NCBI RefSeq assembly: GCF_000714545.1
Contig: NZ_AUNB01000022.1
Span: forward strand, 1-49,957
From: Thioclava indica
Lineage (GTDB): Bacteria; Pseudomonadota; Alphaproteobacteria; Rhodobacterales; Rhodobacteraceae
DNA: 49,957 bases
Direction of reading: 5' to 3'
The notes under the pieces are model-generated. The model had not been told where the DNA came from. It did not search any database and was given only the letters and a program-made list of their open reading frames with translations. A program made the translations under genes and the position numbers. Positions 1 through 9,572 of the stretch are shown piece after piece. Numbering within the stretch: position 1 is the first letter of the stretch; every line of letters begins with the position of its first letter.

Positions 1-2
1 CA

Positions 3-449
3 AGCCAAGGGCCGGATGAATTTGGCGTTTTGCCCAACAAGCCGCTGCAAATGCCCGAAAATCTTAGCCAGCTTCCGACCCCGACACCCGGCGGCAAGAA
101 TCTGACCGATCCGACCCCCGAGGCTGATGCCGTCGCCGCCCTTGGTGGCAATCGGAACAGGCTTGATTTGACGGGCACGGTGCCCGGCTCTGATCGCGCG
201 CTGGTTTCGGCGGTCTCACGCTATGGCGCGCAGGCTGGCATTCGCAAGACGCTTGCCAGCGAAGATCTGGAGTATCGTAAGAAGCATGACGGTCGTTTGC
301 TAGAGCGCCTGTTCAGTATTTCGGTCTATTACAAAGCCTATAAACCGATGGAACTGAACCAGACCGCAGAGCTTGAACGCTGGCGTCGCGCCGGGGCCCA
401 GACCCCCGCAGCGCCGCCCTCGGGCGAGGCGCAGGAAAACAGCAAGTAA
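3..449 (+). CDS. DUF3035 family lipoprotein, 3' part
   Basis: The reading frame is open from the first bases of the window and reads SQGPDEFGVLPNKPL before continuing, so the true start lies upstream. The PDEF...PLxxP stretch is what I expect of the DUF3035 family, small alphaproteobacterial lipoproteins that some annotations call BamF (a partner of the beta-barrel assembly machine). That functional link is family-level knowledge and is not shown here. About 148 residues are visible; the C-terminus is proline- and alanine-rich. The signal peptide and lipobox would be outside the window. It is followed after about 100 bp by the two M16 protease genes on the same strand, a plausible envelope-related operon. 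Confidence 0.75.
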   Translation, partial: SQGPDEFGVLPNKPLQMPENLSQLPTPTPGGKNLTDPTPEADAVAALGGNRNRLDLTGTVPGSDRALVSAVSRYGAQAGIRKTLASEDLEYRKKHDGRLLERLFSISVYYKAYKPMELNQTAELERWRRAGAQTPAAPPSGEAQENSK

Positions 450-551
450 TCCTGCGACGAAAGATCGGTGATCACGTCACCGTCAGCCCCTTTCATCGAC
501 GCGCATGTAAGCCTATCTTGTCACCAACTGTATTTGGTAAGGAGTTGGGCA

Positions 552-1931
552 TTGCGCGCATTACTGGTCGCCCTGCTGTTCATGGCAGGACTGAGCCCGG
601 CAATCGCCGGAAATGTCTCAACATTCGAGTTACCCAATGGCCTGAAGGCGGTCGTGATCGAGGATCATCGTGCCCCGGTCGTGGTGCATATGGTTTGGTA
701 CAAGGTCGGATCGGCTGACGAGCAGCGCGGTAAATCCGGCATCGCACATTACCTTGAACACCTTATGTTCAAGGGCACCGACACGATGGCGCCCGGCGAA
801 TTGTCAAAAACCGTCGCGGCGAATGGTGGCTCGGATAATGCCTTTACCAGCTATGACTACACCGCCTATTTCCAGCGCATCGCCGCAGATCGTCTGCCCT
901 TGGTGATGAAGATGGAAGCGGACCGGATGCGCAACCTGCGGATCTCGCCCGATGACGCGAAAACCGAATTGCAGGTGATTCTCGAAGAACGCTCGCAGCG
1001 CACCGATTCCAACGCCAATGCGCTGTTTTCCGAACAGGAACGCGCCGCGCAATTCCTGAACTCGCCTTATGGAACGCCGGTGATTGGCTGGCGCAAAGAG
1101 ATGGAAGGTCTGACGCGGCAGAACGCGCTGGATTGGTATCACGAGTTCTACGCCCCTAATAACGCGATCCTCGTGGTGGCTGGGGATGTGACACCTGACG
1201 AGGTCAAAACGCTGGCCGAGAAATATTACGGCCCGCTTAAGCCCACCGAAGACCTCAAACCTCGCGCCCGCCCGCAAGAGCCTCCGCAACGCGCTGCGCG
1301 CCATCTGACGTTCAAGGATGACCGGATCGCGCAGCCCTATCTGATGCGCTCGTATCTGGCCCCCGAACGCAATCCCGGCGATCAGAAAACGGCTGCTGCG
1401 CTGACCGTTCTGTCCGAGATTTTAGGCGGCAATCAGGCGACCTCGGTTTTGGGTCGCAAACTGATTTATGGCGATGGTACGGCGATCTATGCGTCCAGCT
1501 ATTACGACGGAATGTCGATTGATCCGACGACGTTTAATATTTCTGTCATGCCCGCCAAAGACGTCACCCTGCCCGAGGCGGAAAAGGCACTGGACAACGC
1601 GCTGGCGCAATTCCTGAAAGACGGGATCGACCCTGATCAATTCGCCCGCATCAAAACGCAGGTCAAAGCCTCCGAGATTTATTCGCGCGACAATACCCAA
1701 GGTCTGGCGCGCCGTTATGGCGAGGCATTGGCATCGGGATTCAGCGTTCAGGATGTGGAAAACTGGCCCGATGTACTGACCTCGGTCACGGAGGCCGATG
1801 TCATGGCCGCCGCCAAAACCCTGTTCCAGGCGCGTGAATCGGTAACCGGCTACGCCGAGCCTGTCAGCGCCACCCCGACGCAAGCCTCGGCCCCGATTGC
1901 GCCGCCCGTCACGCAGGAGGTCACGCAATGA
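552..1931 (+). CDS. M16 family zinc metalloprotease, catalytic subunit
   Basis: Insulinase-type peptidase of about 459 residues, close to the usual size of bacterial PqqL/mitochondrial-processing-peptidase-like single subunits. The inverted zinc motif HYLEH is at about residues 66-70, and the third ligand glutamate is likely in the EER stretch near residue 146. I chose the TTG at 552 because AAGGAG at 539-544 precedes it at 7 nt and the product then opens with a signal peptide ending around SPAIAG; a longer in-frame start (GTG at 468) is possible but lacks such a site. It should act in the periplasm. Its stop overlaps the next M16 gene by 4 nt (ATGA), so the two products probably form a heterodimer. 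Confidence 0.88.
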   Translation: MRALLVALLFMAGLSPAIAGNVSTFELPNGLKAVVIEDHRAPVVVHMVWYKVGSADEQRGKSGIAHYLEHLMFKGTDTMAPGELSKTVAANGGSDNAFTSYDYTAYFQRIAADRLPLVMKMEADRMRNLRISPDDAKTELQVILEERSQRTDSNANALFSEQERAAQFLNSPYGTPVIGWRKEMEGLTRQNALDWYHEFYAPNNAILVVAGDVTPDEVKTLAEKYYGPLKPTEDLKPRARPQEPPQRAARHLTFKDDRIAQPYLMRSYLAPERNPGDQKTAAALTVLSEILGGNQATSVLGRKLIYGDGTAIYASSYYDGMSIDPTTFNISVMPAKDVTLPEAEKALDNALAQFLKDGIDPDQFARIKTQVKASEIYSRDNTQGLARRYGEALASGFSVQDVENWPDVLTSVTEADVMAAAKTLFQARESVTGYAEPVSATPTQASAPIAPPVTQEVTQ

Positions 1932-3253
1932 TCCGCGCCGTTTTTACGCTTCCCGCACGGCTTGTGCTGGCGGGGCTGTTCGCCCTGATCCTCGCGCTGC
2001 CCGCGCGCGCGATCGAGATCCAGCAGGTCACCTCGCCCGGCGGGATCAAGGCTTGGCTGGTGGAAAACCACGACATTCCCTTCACTGCGCTCGATATCGC
2101 GTTCAAGGGCGGCGCCAGCCTTGACGCGCCGGACAAACGCGGCGCGATCAACCTGATGACCGCCACGCTTGAGGAAGGCGCGGGCCAAATGGACAGCCAG
2201 CAATTTGCCGAGGCGCAAGAGGCGCTGGCCGCCCAGTTTGGTTTCGATGTGGGCGACGATTCGCTGGATATCTCGGCGCGGATGCTGACCGAGAACCGTG
2301 ATAAATCCGTCGACCTGCTGCGCTCCGCCTTGATCAATCCGCGCTTTGAGCAAACCGCGATTGATCGCGTGCGCGCGCAGGTATTGGCGATCATCGCCTC
2401 GGATCAGACCGATCCCAACGCAATCGCCGCCAAGACGATGCGCAAACTTGCCTTTGGCGATCACCCCTATGGCAGCTCGCTTAACGGCACGGTCGAGAGC
2501 GTTAAGGCGCTGACGCAGGAAGATATGTTTGACGCCAAAGACCGAGTGATGAGCCGCGATCACATGGTGGTTTCGGTGGTGGGCGATATCACCCCGGCCG
2601 AACTGGGCCCGATGCTGGATCATCTGCTGGGCGACTTGCCCGCCAAAGGTGCGCCGATGCCTGCTACGATCACGCCCGATCTGACAGGCGGAGTCACCAC
2701 GGTCGATTTCGACAGCCCGCAATCGGTGGTGATCTTTGCGCAAAAGGGTATCGGGATGAGCGACCCTGATTTCTTTGCTGCCTATGTGCTGAACCAAATC
2801 CTTGGCGCGGGCGGGTTTTCCTCGCGGCTGATGGATGAGGTGCGCGAAAAACGCGGGCTGACCTATGGCATCGCCTCCTATCTGGTGGACAAGGATCTGG
2901 CCAAGACATGGCAGGGCAGCTTTGCCTCGGCCAACGGGAAGGTCGCGCAGGCGATTTCCGTGGTCAAAGAGCAATGGGCCAAAGCCGCGACCGGCAAGGT
3001 CACCGATAAAGAGCTGCAAGACGCCAAGACCTATCTGACCGGCGCCTATCCGCTGCGCTTTGATGGCAATGGCACGATTGCTGGGATCATGACGGGGATG
3101 CAGCTGAACGGGATGCCGATCAGCTATATCGACACACGCAACGACAAGGTGAACGCGGTGACCAAGGCCGACATCGCCCGCGTCGCCAAACGCATCCTTG
3201 ACCCGTCTGCGCTGCGCTTCGTTGTGGTCGGTCGCCCCAGCGGGCTGAACTGA
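1928..3253 (+). CDS. M16 family protein, non-catalytic partner
   Basis: A 441-residue M16 protein with an N-terminal signal peptide (hydrophobic run ending near LPARA). The position corresponding to the HxxEH zinc site reads NLMTATLEEG and lacks the histidines, while the M16 C-terminal domain signature (EVREKRGLTYGIAS) is intact. This matches the paired arrangement known for the family, in which one subunit is catalytic and the second lacks the zinc motif but completes the chamber. Translation is coupled to the upstream catalytic gene by an ATGA overlap at 1928. Substrate unknown; a role in periplasmic peptide clearance is inference. Confidence 0.87.
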   Translation: MIRAVFTLPARLVLAGLFALILALPARAIEIQQVTSPGGIKAWLVENHDIPFTALDIAFKGGASLDAPDKRGAINLMTATLEEGAGQMDSQQFAEAQEALAAQFGFDVGDDSLDISARMLTENRDKSVDLLRSALINPRFEQTAIDRVRAQVLAIIASDQTDPNAIAAKTMRKLAFGDHPYGSSLNGTVESVKALTQEDMFDAKDRVMSRDHMVVSVVGDITPAELGPMLDHLLGDLPAKGAPMPATITPDLTGGVTTVDFDSPQSVVIFAQKGIGMSDPDFFAAYVLNQILGAGGFSSRLMDEVREKRGLTYGIASYLVDKDLAKTWQGSFASANGKVAQAISVVKEQWAKAATGKVTDKELQDAKTYLTGAYPLRFDGNGTIAGIMTGMQLNGMPISYIDTRNDKVNAVTKADIARVAKRILDPSALRFVVVGRPSGLN

Positions 3254-3318
3254 ATTCGCTGGGGATAAGGCGCGCGAATCTGTTGGGTTGAGCCGCGCGC
3301 CATGCTATCTCTGGTGGT

Positions 3319-5172
3319 ATGAACCAGCATAACCGCAATATAGGCGCGGCTGAGCGCCCCGTTATTCGCCAGCTTGATGACGCTGCCGCCAACCGCATTG
3401 CGGCGGGCGAGGTGGTCGAACGCCCCGCCAGCGCCGTCAAGGAACTGGTCGAGAACGCGCTGGATGCCGGAGCCTCGCGCATCGACGTCACCTATTGCGA
3501 TGGTGGCAAAACGCTGATCCGCGTGTGCGACGATGGCTGCGGGATGACGGGCGATGATCTGCCTCTTGCGCTGTCACGCCACGCCACGTCGAAGATCGAC
3601 GGCTCGGATCTGCTGAATATCCACACGTTCGGATTTCGCGGTGAGGCATTGCCCTCGCTTGGGGCAGTCGGACGGCTGACGATCACCTCGCGCCCAGACG
3701 GGTTTGACGCAGCACAAATCACCGTCACGGGCGGGGCCATCGGCCAAGTGAAACCCGCAGCACTTAATCAAGGCACGGTCGTTGAATTGCGCGATCTGTT
3801 CTACGCCACCCCCGCGCGGCTCAAATTCATGCGCACCGACCGCGCCGAGGCGCAGGCGATCTCGGATGTGATGAAGCGGTTGGCGATGGCCGAGCCCTAT
3901 GTCAGCTTTACCCTCACCGATATTTCGGGCGATAAATCGCGTGAGATTTTCCGCGTTGATGGCGAGCAGGGAGAGCTGTTCGACGCGCTCGCAGCCCGCC
4001 TGTCGCGGGTGATCGGACGGTCGTTTTCCGACAATTCCGTGCGGATTGATGCCGAGCGCGAAGGCGTGCAGCTAACCGGCTATGCTGCGCTGCCAACCTA
4101 TTCGCGCGGCGCGGCGGTGGAACAGTTCCTGTTCGTCAATGGCCGCCCGGTACGCGACAAACAACTGACCGGTGCCCTGCGCGCCGCCTATATGGATTTC
4201 CTCTCGCGCGAGCGTCACCCAGCCGCCTGCCTGTTCCTGACCTGCGATCCCGAGTGGGTCGATGTGAACGTGCACCCCGCCAAGGCCGAGGTGCGTTTCC
4301 GCGAGGCAGGCACCGTGCGCGGGCTGATCGTGACGGGGCTGCGCCACGCGCTTGCGCAGGCGGGCCATCGCGCGTCCTCAACCGTGGCCGATGCGACGCT
4401 GGGGGCGATGCGCCCCGAACCTGCCGCAGGTCAGCCGCCACGCATCTATCAGATGGATCGCCCAAGCCTGGGTGCCGCGCGCGCGTCCTATGACTGGCAG
4501 GCCCCCGCCTTTGCCGAAAGCGCCCCCGCGTTCGACTATGCGCCCTCTGCACGTGCCGAGGCCCCCGCCCCGCCAGAACCCGCGCTGACCGAGAAACCGC
4601 TCGGGGCCGCGCGCGCGCAGGTGCATGAAAACTACATCATCGCGCAGACCGAAACCGGCATCGTGATTGTCGATCAGCACGCCGCGCACGAACGCTTGGT
4701 CTATGAAAAGCTGAAACATCAGATGGCCGAAAACGGCGTGCCCGCACAGGCGCTGTTGATCCCCGAAATCGTTGAACTCTCGACCGGTGATGCCGCGCTA
4801 TTGCTGGAACATGCCGACACGCTGACCCGGTTGGGCCTGGGCATCGAACCGTTCGGCGGCGCGGCAATTGCGGTGCGCGAAACCCCCGCTGTGCTGGGGG
4901 AAATCAACGCCGAGGCGCTGCTGCGCGATGTGCTGGATGAGCTGTCCGATCTTGGCGATAGCCAACTCGTGCAGGCGCGCATCGAGGCCGTTCTCTCGCG
5001 CATGGCCTGCCACGGTTCGATCCGCTCAGGCCGCCAGATGCGCGCAGATGAGATGAACGCGCTGCTGCGCCAGATGGAGGCCACGCCTCATTCCGGCCAA
5101 TGCAACCACGGCCGCCCCACCTATGTAGAGCTGAAACTCAGCGACATCGAAAGACTGTTTGGCCGCACATGA
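3319..5172 (+). CDS. mutL: DNA mismatch repair protein MutL
   Basis: MutL of 617 residues. The N-terminal GHKL ATPase shows [33 protein letters not shown] and [10 protein letters not shown] in order. The C-terminal endonuclease domain carries [12 protein letters not shown] (DQHA(X)2E(X)4E, aspartate near residue 452), ACHGSIRSG and CNHGRPT. This is therefore the nicking type of MutL used by bacteria without MutH, as expected for alphaproteobacteria. A Pro/Ala-rich linker lies around residues 350-430. It starts 65 bp after the M16 pair; the gap has an imperfect GC-rich inverted repeat. The stop overlaps the rmuC start by ATGA, so the two are probably co-translated. Confidence 0.97.
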   Translation: MNQHNRNIGAAERPVIRQLDDAAANRIAAGEVVERPASAVKELVENALDAGASRIDVTYCDGGKTLIRVCDDGCGMTGDDLPLALSRHATSKIDGSDLLNIHTFGFRGEALPSLGAVGRLTITSRPDGFDAAQITVTGGAIGQVKPAALNQGTVVELRDLFYATPARLKFMRTDRAEAQAISDVMKRLAMAEPYVSFTLTDISGDKSREIFRVDGEQGELFDALAARLSRVIGRSFSDNSVRIDAEREGVQLTGYAALPTYSRGAAVEQFLFVNGRPVRDKQLTGALRAAYMDFLSRERHPAACLFLTCDPEWVDVNVHPAKAEVRFREAGTVRGLIVTGLRHALAQAGHRASSTVADATLGAMRPEPAAGQPPRIYQMDRPSLGAARASYDWQAPAFAESAPAFDYAPSARAEAPAPPEPALTEKPLGAARAQVHENYIIAQTETGIVIVDQHAAHERLVYEKLKHQMAENGVPAQALLIPEIVELSTGDAALLLEHADTLTRLGLGIEPFGGAAIAVRETPAVLGEINAEALLRDVLDELSDLGDSQLVQARIEAVLSRMACHGSIRSGRQMRADEMNALLRQMEATPHSGQCNHGRPTYVELKLSDIERLFGRT

Positions 5173-6617
5173 TCCAGATCGGAAATATCACGCTGGATCT
5201 GAACGATCCGCTTGTGCAAGGCCTGCTTGGGGCGGGCGCGCTGGTCTTGGTGCTGGCGTTTCTGTGGTTTTCCACGCGTCGCAATCTGGCCGAGGCAAAC
5301 GCCGATCTGGCCGATGCGCTGCCCTATCGCGATGAGGCGCAAAACCTGCGTGAAGCGCTCGCCGCTTCCGAGGCCGCCGCCGAACGTCTGCATGAAGTCG
5401 AAACCGAACTGAACCGCACGCGGGACCAGCTAAACGCCGAATACCGCGCGCGCATCGCCAAATCCGAGGCCTATGACAGCCTGCAACGCGAACATCAGGC
5501 GCGGCTGGATGAATTACGCGGCATGAAAAAGGAAATCGAGGATCGGTTTTCGACCGTTGCCTCGGGCGTGTTGCAAAAGAACTCCGAGACGTTCCTGAGC
5601 CTCGTGAGCGAACGTTTCAAAGCGCATGAAAAGACCGCCCAAGACGAGTTGGACCGCCGCCGCGACGCCATCGAACATCTGGTCAAACCGCTGAACCTGC
5701 GCCTCAACGAGTTCGGCGAGCAGATCCAGTCGATCGAGAAAGCCCGCAACGAGGCTTACGGCGCGATCCACCAACAGGTGCGCGCGCTGGCCGAGGGGCA
5801 ATCCTCGTTAGGCCAAGAAACCCGCAAACTGGTGCAGGCCCTGCGCGCGCCCAAAACGCGGGGCCGTTGGGGTGAGATGCAATTGCGTCAGGTTTTTGAA
5901 ATGGCCGGCATGAGCGAAAATGTCGATTTTCATCTTGAGCATCACATGAATACCGACGAGGGCGCGCGCCGCCCTGATGCCATCGTGCATATTCCCGGCG
6001 GCAAAAGCATCGTCGTCGATGCGAAAACCCCGCTCGAGGCCTATCTCGACGCGCTGGAAGCCGCGACGCCAGAACTTCAGAACGCAGCACTCAACCGCCA
6101 CGCCCAGCAGGTGCGCCAGCATGTGAAAATGCTCGCCTCCAAGGCCTATCAACAACAGATCGCCGAGACCCCGGATTTCGTCGTGATGTTCATCCCCGGC
6201 GAAACCTTTGTCGCCGCCGCCGCCGAGGCCGATCCGGGGCTGATCGAATATGCGTTCCAAAACAAGGTGTTGATCGCCAGCCCGACCACGCTGATGGCGC
6301 TGGTCAAGGCGATTGCCTATGGCTGGCAGCAAGAAAAAATGGCGAAAAACGCGGTCGAGGTGCAAAAGACAGCGCAGGATCTGTATGAGCGGATCAAGAC
6401 TTTTGGCGGCCATATTGACTCTGTCGGGCGCGCGCTGACCCGCTCGGTGGATAGCTACAACAAGGCGGTCGGCTCGCTGGAAAGCCGCGTTCTGCCCTCG
6501 GCGCGCAAATTCGAGGCGATGGGCGTGGTGGCCGATGAGGGCCAGTTGGACACGCCCGCGCTGGTCGACAGCCAGCCCCGCCCCCTCTCTGCGCCCGCCT
6601 TCACACAGGAAGACTAA
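5169..6617 (+). CDS. rmuC: DNA recombination protein RmuC
   Basis: RmuC family protein of 482 residues, starting at the ATG that overlaps the mutL stop. A hydrophobic segment at about residues 17-36 would anchor it in the inner membrane; a long coiled coil (roughly 40-230) follows, then the nuclease-like core with [19 protein letters not shown] and [12 protein letters not shown]. In E. coli, loss of RmuC raises inversion at short repeats, and the core resembles restriction-type nucleases. The mutL-rmuC pairing groups two genome-stability genes; whether they act together is inference. Confidence 0.94.
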   Translation: MIQIGNITLDLNDPLVQGLLGAGALVLVLAFLWFSTRRNLAEANADLADALPYRDEAQNLREALAASEAAAERLHEVETELNRTRDQLNAEYRARIAKSEAYDSLQREHQARLDELRGMKKEIEDRFSTVASGVLQKNSETFLSLVSERFKAHEKTAQDELDRRRDAIEHLVKPLNLRLNEFGEQIQSIEKARNEAYGAIHQQVRALAEGQSSLGQETRKLVQALRAPKTRGRWGEMQLRQVFEMAGMSENVDFHLEHHMNTDEGARRPDAIVHIPGGKSIVVDAKTPLEAYLDALEAATPELQNAALNRHAQQVRQHVKMLASKAYQQQIAETPDFVVMFIPGETFVAAAAEADPGLIEYAFQNKVLIASPTTLMALVKAIAYGWQQEKMAKNAVEVQKTAQDLYERIKTFGGHIDSVGRALTRSVDSYNKAVGSLESRVLPSARKFEAMGVVADEGQLDTPALVDSQPRPLSAPAFTQED

Positions 6618-6675
6618 GCTTTGCCGCTTGCGAAATTCGCGCGGCGGGGCGAAAATACCCCAAATCGGAGGGACC

Positions 6676-7020
6676 ATGCTCAACATCAGCACGGCAAAAA
6701 TCGCGACTGTCATCCTGCGCGCGCGCAAATACGATGCGGATGTGCCCAGTTCGGGCCATGCCCGCGAGCTGCGTGCGTTCATCGCGGCGCTTAACGAGGA
6801 CGAGCAAGCTGCCCTCACGGCGGTGATGTGGATCGGGCGCGAGACGTTTGACGCATCGGAACTCGACGAGGCGGTCAACACCGCCAAGGCCGAAGCCACC
6901 GTTCCCACCGAAGATTACCTGCTCGGGATCCCGATGCTGGCCGATTACCTTGAAGACGGTCTCAGCGCTTTGGGTGTCAGCCTCGAAGAGGCTCAGGAAG
7001 ACATCGACCCCTCGGTCTGA
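6676..7020 (+). CDS. DUF3775 domain-containing protein
   Basis: A 114-residue, acidic, soluble protein without signal peptide. The stretch HARELRAFIAALNEDEQAALTAVMWIGRE is what I associate with DUF3775, a small proteobacterial family of unknown function. The ATG at 6676 follows CGGAGGG at a usual distance. It lies 58 bp after rmuC on the same strand; the gap has a weak GC-rich repeat (around 6643-6662) but no clear terminator, so it may be read from the rmuC transcript. Function unknown. Confidence 0.8.
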   Translation: MLNISTAKIATVILRARKYDADVPSSGHARELRAFIAALNEDEQAALTAVMWIGRETFDASELDEAVNTAKAEATVPTEDYLLGIPMLADYLEDGLSALGVSLEEAQEDIDPSV

Positions 7021-7043
7021 CTCCCCAGACGAATACCCGGAAC

Positions 7044-7072
7044 GAAAAAAGCGGCCCCCGAAGGGACCGCTC
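7044..7072 (-). terminator. Terminator of the response regulator gene
   Basis: Imperfect hairpin 7050-7071 (AGCGGCCCC / GGGACCGCT, one mismatch, loop CGAA). Read on the minus strand it is followed by six T residues (A-run 7045-7050), giving a rho-independent terminator just past the response regulator stop at 7113. Confidence 0.8.
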
Positions 7073-7112
7073 AGGTTACGTGTCACACTGGGAGTGTTCG
7101 ACGAATCTCGCT

Positions 7113-7799
7113 TTAGCCAACCAGGCGATAGCCACCTGATTCCGTCACCAGCAGGCGCGCATTCGAGGGATCGGGCTCGATCTTTTGACGCAGGCGGTAG
7201 ATGTGGGTTTCCAGCGTGTGTGTCGTGACCCCCGCGTTATAGCCCCAGACTTCATGCAGCAGCACATCGCGCGGCACGACGCCATCGGTGGCGCGATAGA
7301 GGAACTTGAGGATATTCGTCTCTTTCTCGGTCAGACGGACCTTTTTATCCTTGTCGTCCACCAACATCTTCATAGCCGGTTTGAACGTATACGGACCAAG
7401 CTGGAAGACGGCATCTTCTGATTGTTCATGCGTGCGCAGCTGGGCGCGCAACCGGGCCAGCAGCACCGGGAATTTGAACGGTTTGGTGATATAATCATTG
7501 GCACCGGAATCGAGCCCAAGGATGGTATCGGCATCCGTATCGTGGCCCGTCAGCATCAAGATCGGGCATTTCACCCCATGCTTGCGAAGCTTCTTGCACA
7601 GTTCGCGACCGTCCGTATCGGGCAGCCCTACATCGAGCACAACCAGATCATACAGCGCCGATTTCGCCTTATCGACGGCATCGTGACCATTCTCGGCCTC
7701 AAAAACCTCAAAGTCATCGGTCGCGACCAATTGCTCGGCCAAAGCCTCACGCAGGTCGGTATCATCATCGACCAATAGAATTTTCTTTAACGATGCCAT
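7113..7799 (-). CDS. OmpR/PhoB-type response regulator, CenR-like
   Basis: A 228-residue two-component regulator. The receiver domain shows acidic residues D11-D13, phospho-acceptor D56 in VVLDVGLPD and K106 in TKPF; a winged-helix effector domain follows (LTEKETNILKFLY, then HTLETHIYRLRQKIE and ESGGYRLVG). The start at 7799 is supported by GGAGG 8 nt upstream; an in-frame start 51 bp further up is less likely. Sequence style and lack of an adjacent kinase gene suggest the CenR group, an essential cell-envelope regulator in Caulobacter and Rhodobacter, but this is recognition by eye. It is divergent from ribA and ends in a clear terminator. Confidence 0.9.
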   Translation of the reverse strand: MASLKKILLVDDDTDLREALAEQLVATDDFEVFEAENGHDAVDKAKSALYDLVVLDVGLPDTDGRELCKKLRKHGVKCPILMLTGHDTDADTILGLDSGANDYITKPFKFPVLLARLRAQLRTHEQSEDAVFQLGPYTFKPAMKMLVDDKDKKVRLTEKETNILKFLYRATDGVVPRDVLLHEVWGYNAGVTTHTLETHIYRLRQKIEPDPSNARLLVTESGGYRLVG

Positions 7800-7941
7800 C
7801 TTCTTTGCCTCCGATTGCATTTGAGACATAGCTGTTACCCTCTCACGCATATGGCAAGGGTGGTGAAACCTATCTCACGCGCTCGTGTCGAATCGCGCTT
7901 GGTTATTTCAATTTGTTACAGTCAGGGCTATCTGAAGGACG

Positions 7942-9021
7942 ATGAAACCAGAATTTACCCTTGGCCCCAGCCCGACCGAACGGCTCAACCGCGCCCGCGC
8001 CGATTTGCGCATGGGGGTGCCTGTTGTGCTGGACGGTTACGGGCTTGCGGTGGCAATCGAATCCCTCAGCCCTGAACGGCTGGCTGCGTTGGGCGCGCTC
8101 GGCCCGCTCACGCTGGTGCTGACAGCGCGGCGGGCGCAGACGCTTAAGGCGCGTGTCTATGACGAGGATATCGCGCGCATCGCGGTGCCCAAGGATGCGG
8201 ATCTGGGCTGGCTGCGCGCGCTTGCCGACCCGGCGGATGATTTGCGCGTGCCGATGAAAGGGCCGCTGCAAGCCGAACGCGGGGGCGATCCCGGTTTTGC
8301 ACGCGCCGCGATCCGGCTTGCGAAATCGGCGCAGCTTTTGCCCGCCGCCTTGATCGTCGCCTTGCCGCACAGCGCACCGCCAGACCTCACGACGATCACC
8401 GTGCAGGACGCGCTGCAAGCCGCCGACATTCCGCAAGCCTTCGGCCCCGTCTCTGCCGCGCGTGTGCCGCTGCGCGCCGCCGAGGCAGGCCGCTTGCATA
8501 TCTTCCGCCCCGATGATGGCAGCGAAGAACATTACGCCATCGAGATCGGCCAACCTGACCGCAGCAAACCGGTGCTGGCGCGGCTCCATTCCGCCTGTTT
8601 CACCGGCGATGTGCTAGGCTCGCTGAAATGCGATTGCGGACCGCAGCTTGACGCGGCCTTGACCCGGATGGGGCATGAGGGCGCGGGCGTATTGCTGTAT
8701 CTCAACCAAGAGGGGCGCGGCATCGGGCTGGCCAACAAGATGCGCGCCTATTCCTTGCAAGATCAGGGCTTCGACACGGTCGAGGCCAATCATCGCCTCG
8801 GCTTCGAAGATGACGAGCGCGATTTCCGCATCGGCGCGGCGCTGCTGAAAAAGCTCGGCTTCGGCGCGGTGCGGCTGCTGACCAACAACCCCGCCAAGGT
8901 GGCGATGTTGCAAGCCAATGGCATCGACGTGACCGAGCGCGTGCCGCTCAAGGTCGGGATGAGCCGTCACAACGCGGGCTACCTTGCGACCAAGGCGGCG
9001 AAATCGGGCCATATCCTGTGA
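7942..9021 (+). CDS. ribA: GTP cyclohydrolase II (riboflavin synthesis)
   Basis: Converts GTP to 2,5-diamino-6-ribosylamino-4(3H)-pyrimidinone 5'-phosphate, the first step of riboflavin synthesis. The C-terminal half carries the zinc ligands C219, C230 and C232 (spacing 11 and 2, as in E. coli RibA), [10 protein letters not shown], and TNNPAKV near the end. At 359 residues it is much longer than a stand-alone RibA (about 200): the first 150 or so residues resemble a degenerate DHBP-synthase-like domain without the acidic catalytic motif of RibB. No FMN riboswitch was seen upstream. Its stop overlaps the next start (TGATG). Confidence 0.93.
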   Translation: MKPEFTLGPSPTERLNRARADLRMGVPVVLDGYGLAVAIESLSPERLAALGALGPLTLVLTARRAQTLKARVYDEDIARIAVPKDADLGWLRALADPADDLRVPMKGPLQAERGGDPGFARAAIRLAKSAQLLPAALIVALPHSAPPDLTTITVQDALQAADIPQAFGPVSAARVPLRAAEAGRLHIFRPDDGSEEHYAIEIGQPDRSKPVLARLHSACFTGDVLGSLKCDCGPQLDAALTRMGHEGAGVLLYLNQEGRGIGLANKMRAYSLQDQGFDTVEANHRLGFEDDERDFRIGAALLKKLGFGAVRLLTNNPAKVAMLQANGIDVTERVPLKVGMSRHNAGYLATKAAKSGHIL

Positions 9022-9572
9022 TGCGGCTAACGCCCTCGGGGCTGCTGTTTCGCGGCCGCCGCTTTCCGGTGCAAATCGGGCGCGGCGGGATCACGGCAGA
9101 CAAACACGAGGGCGATGGCGCCACGCCCACCGGCACCCTGCATATCCTGCGCATGCTTTACCGCCCCGATCGCCTACCCGCGCCGCAAGACTGGGCCGAA
9201 CCCATCGGGCCGCGCGATCTGTGGTGCGACGCGCCGGAACATCCCGCTTATAACCACGATGTGCGCGCGCCCTTCCCCGCCAGCCACGAGACCCTGCGCC
9301 GCGCCGATCCGCTTTATGACATCGTGCTGATCACCGACTGGAACTACCCAGATGCGCAACCCGGAAAAGGTTCGGCGATCTTCCTGCATCAGCGCCGCCG
9401 CGCGGGGTATCCCACGGCGGGTTGCCTTGCCTTTCGGCGCGATCACCTGATCTGGATCGCACAGCGCATCACGCCCGGCGAGGCGCTCGATATTCCCATT
9501 CATCTAGCCAAAAATACTCCGGGGTCCGGGGCAGCGCCCCGGTCCGCCCTGACCGTGCGCGATAAAGCCTAG
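9021..9572 (+). CDS. L,D-transpeptidase (YkuD-fold) family protein
   Basis: A 183-residue protein with the YkuD hallmarks DGATPTGTL near residue 35 and FLHQRRRAGYPTAGCLAF near 125-145, where the cysteine of TAGC is the expected nucleophile and the upstream histidine its partner. YkuD enzymes cross-link peptidoglycan or attach proteins to it; this short form has no visible signal peptide, so its location and exact reaction are uncertain. It starts one base inside the ribA stop (TGATG; a GTG at 9018 is an alternative). The last 20 or so residues are encoded by a terminator-like repeat of the opposing gene, and its stop TAG is shared palindromically with yggS. Confidence 0.82.
   Translation: MRLTPSGLLFRGRRFPVQIGRGGITADKHEGDGATPTGTLHILRMLYRPDRLPAPQDWAEPIGPRDLWCDAPEHPAYNHDVRAPFPASHETLRRADPLYDIVLITDWNYPDAQPGKGSAIFLHQRRRAGYPTAGCLAFRRDHLIWIAQRITPGEALDIPIHLAKNTPGSGAAPRSALTVRDKA
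9499..9542 (-). terminator. yggS terminator inside the neighbouring coding end
   Basis: On the minus strand a 7-bp perfect hairpin (9526-9542, CCGGGGC/GCCCCGG, loop AGC) is followed by GGAGTATTTTTGGC. It lies just past the yggS stop and fits a rho-independent terminator, yet it falls within the last codons of the opposing L,D-transpeptidase-fold gene. The 22 nt at 9499-9520 are nearly identical to the reverse complement of 44243-44264 downstream of dnaN (two differences). Confidence 0.7.

Noticed and set aside
1850-3019. Long minus-strand frame opposite the second M16 gene
   Set aside because: Shadow of a high-GC coding sequence; histidine/arginine-rich translation with no domain.
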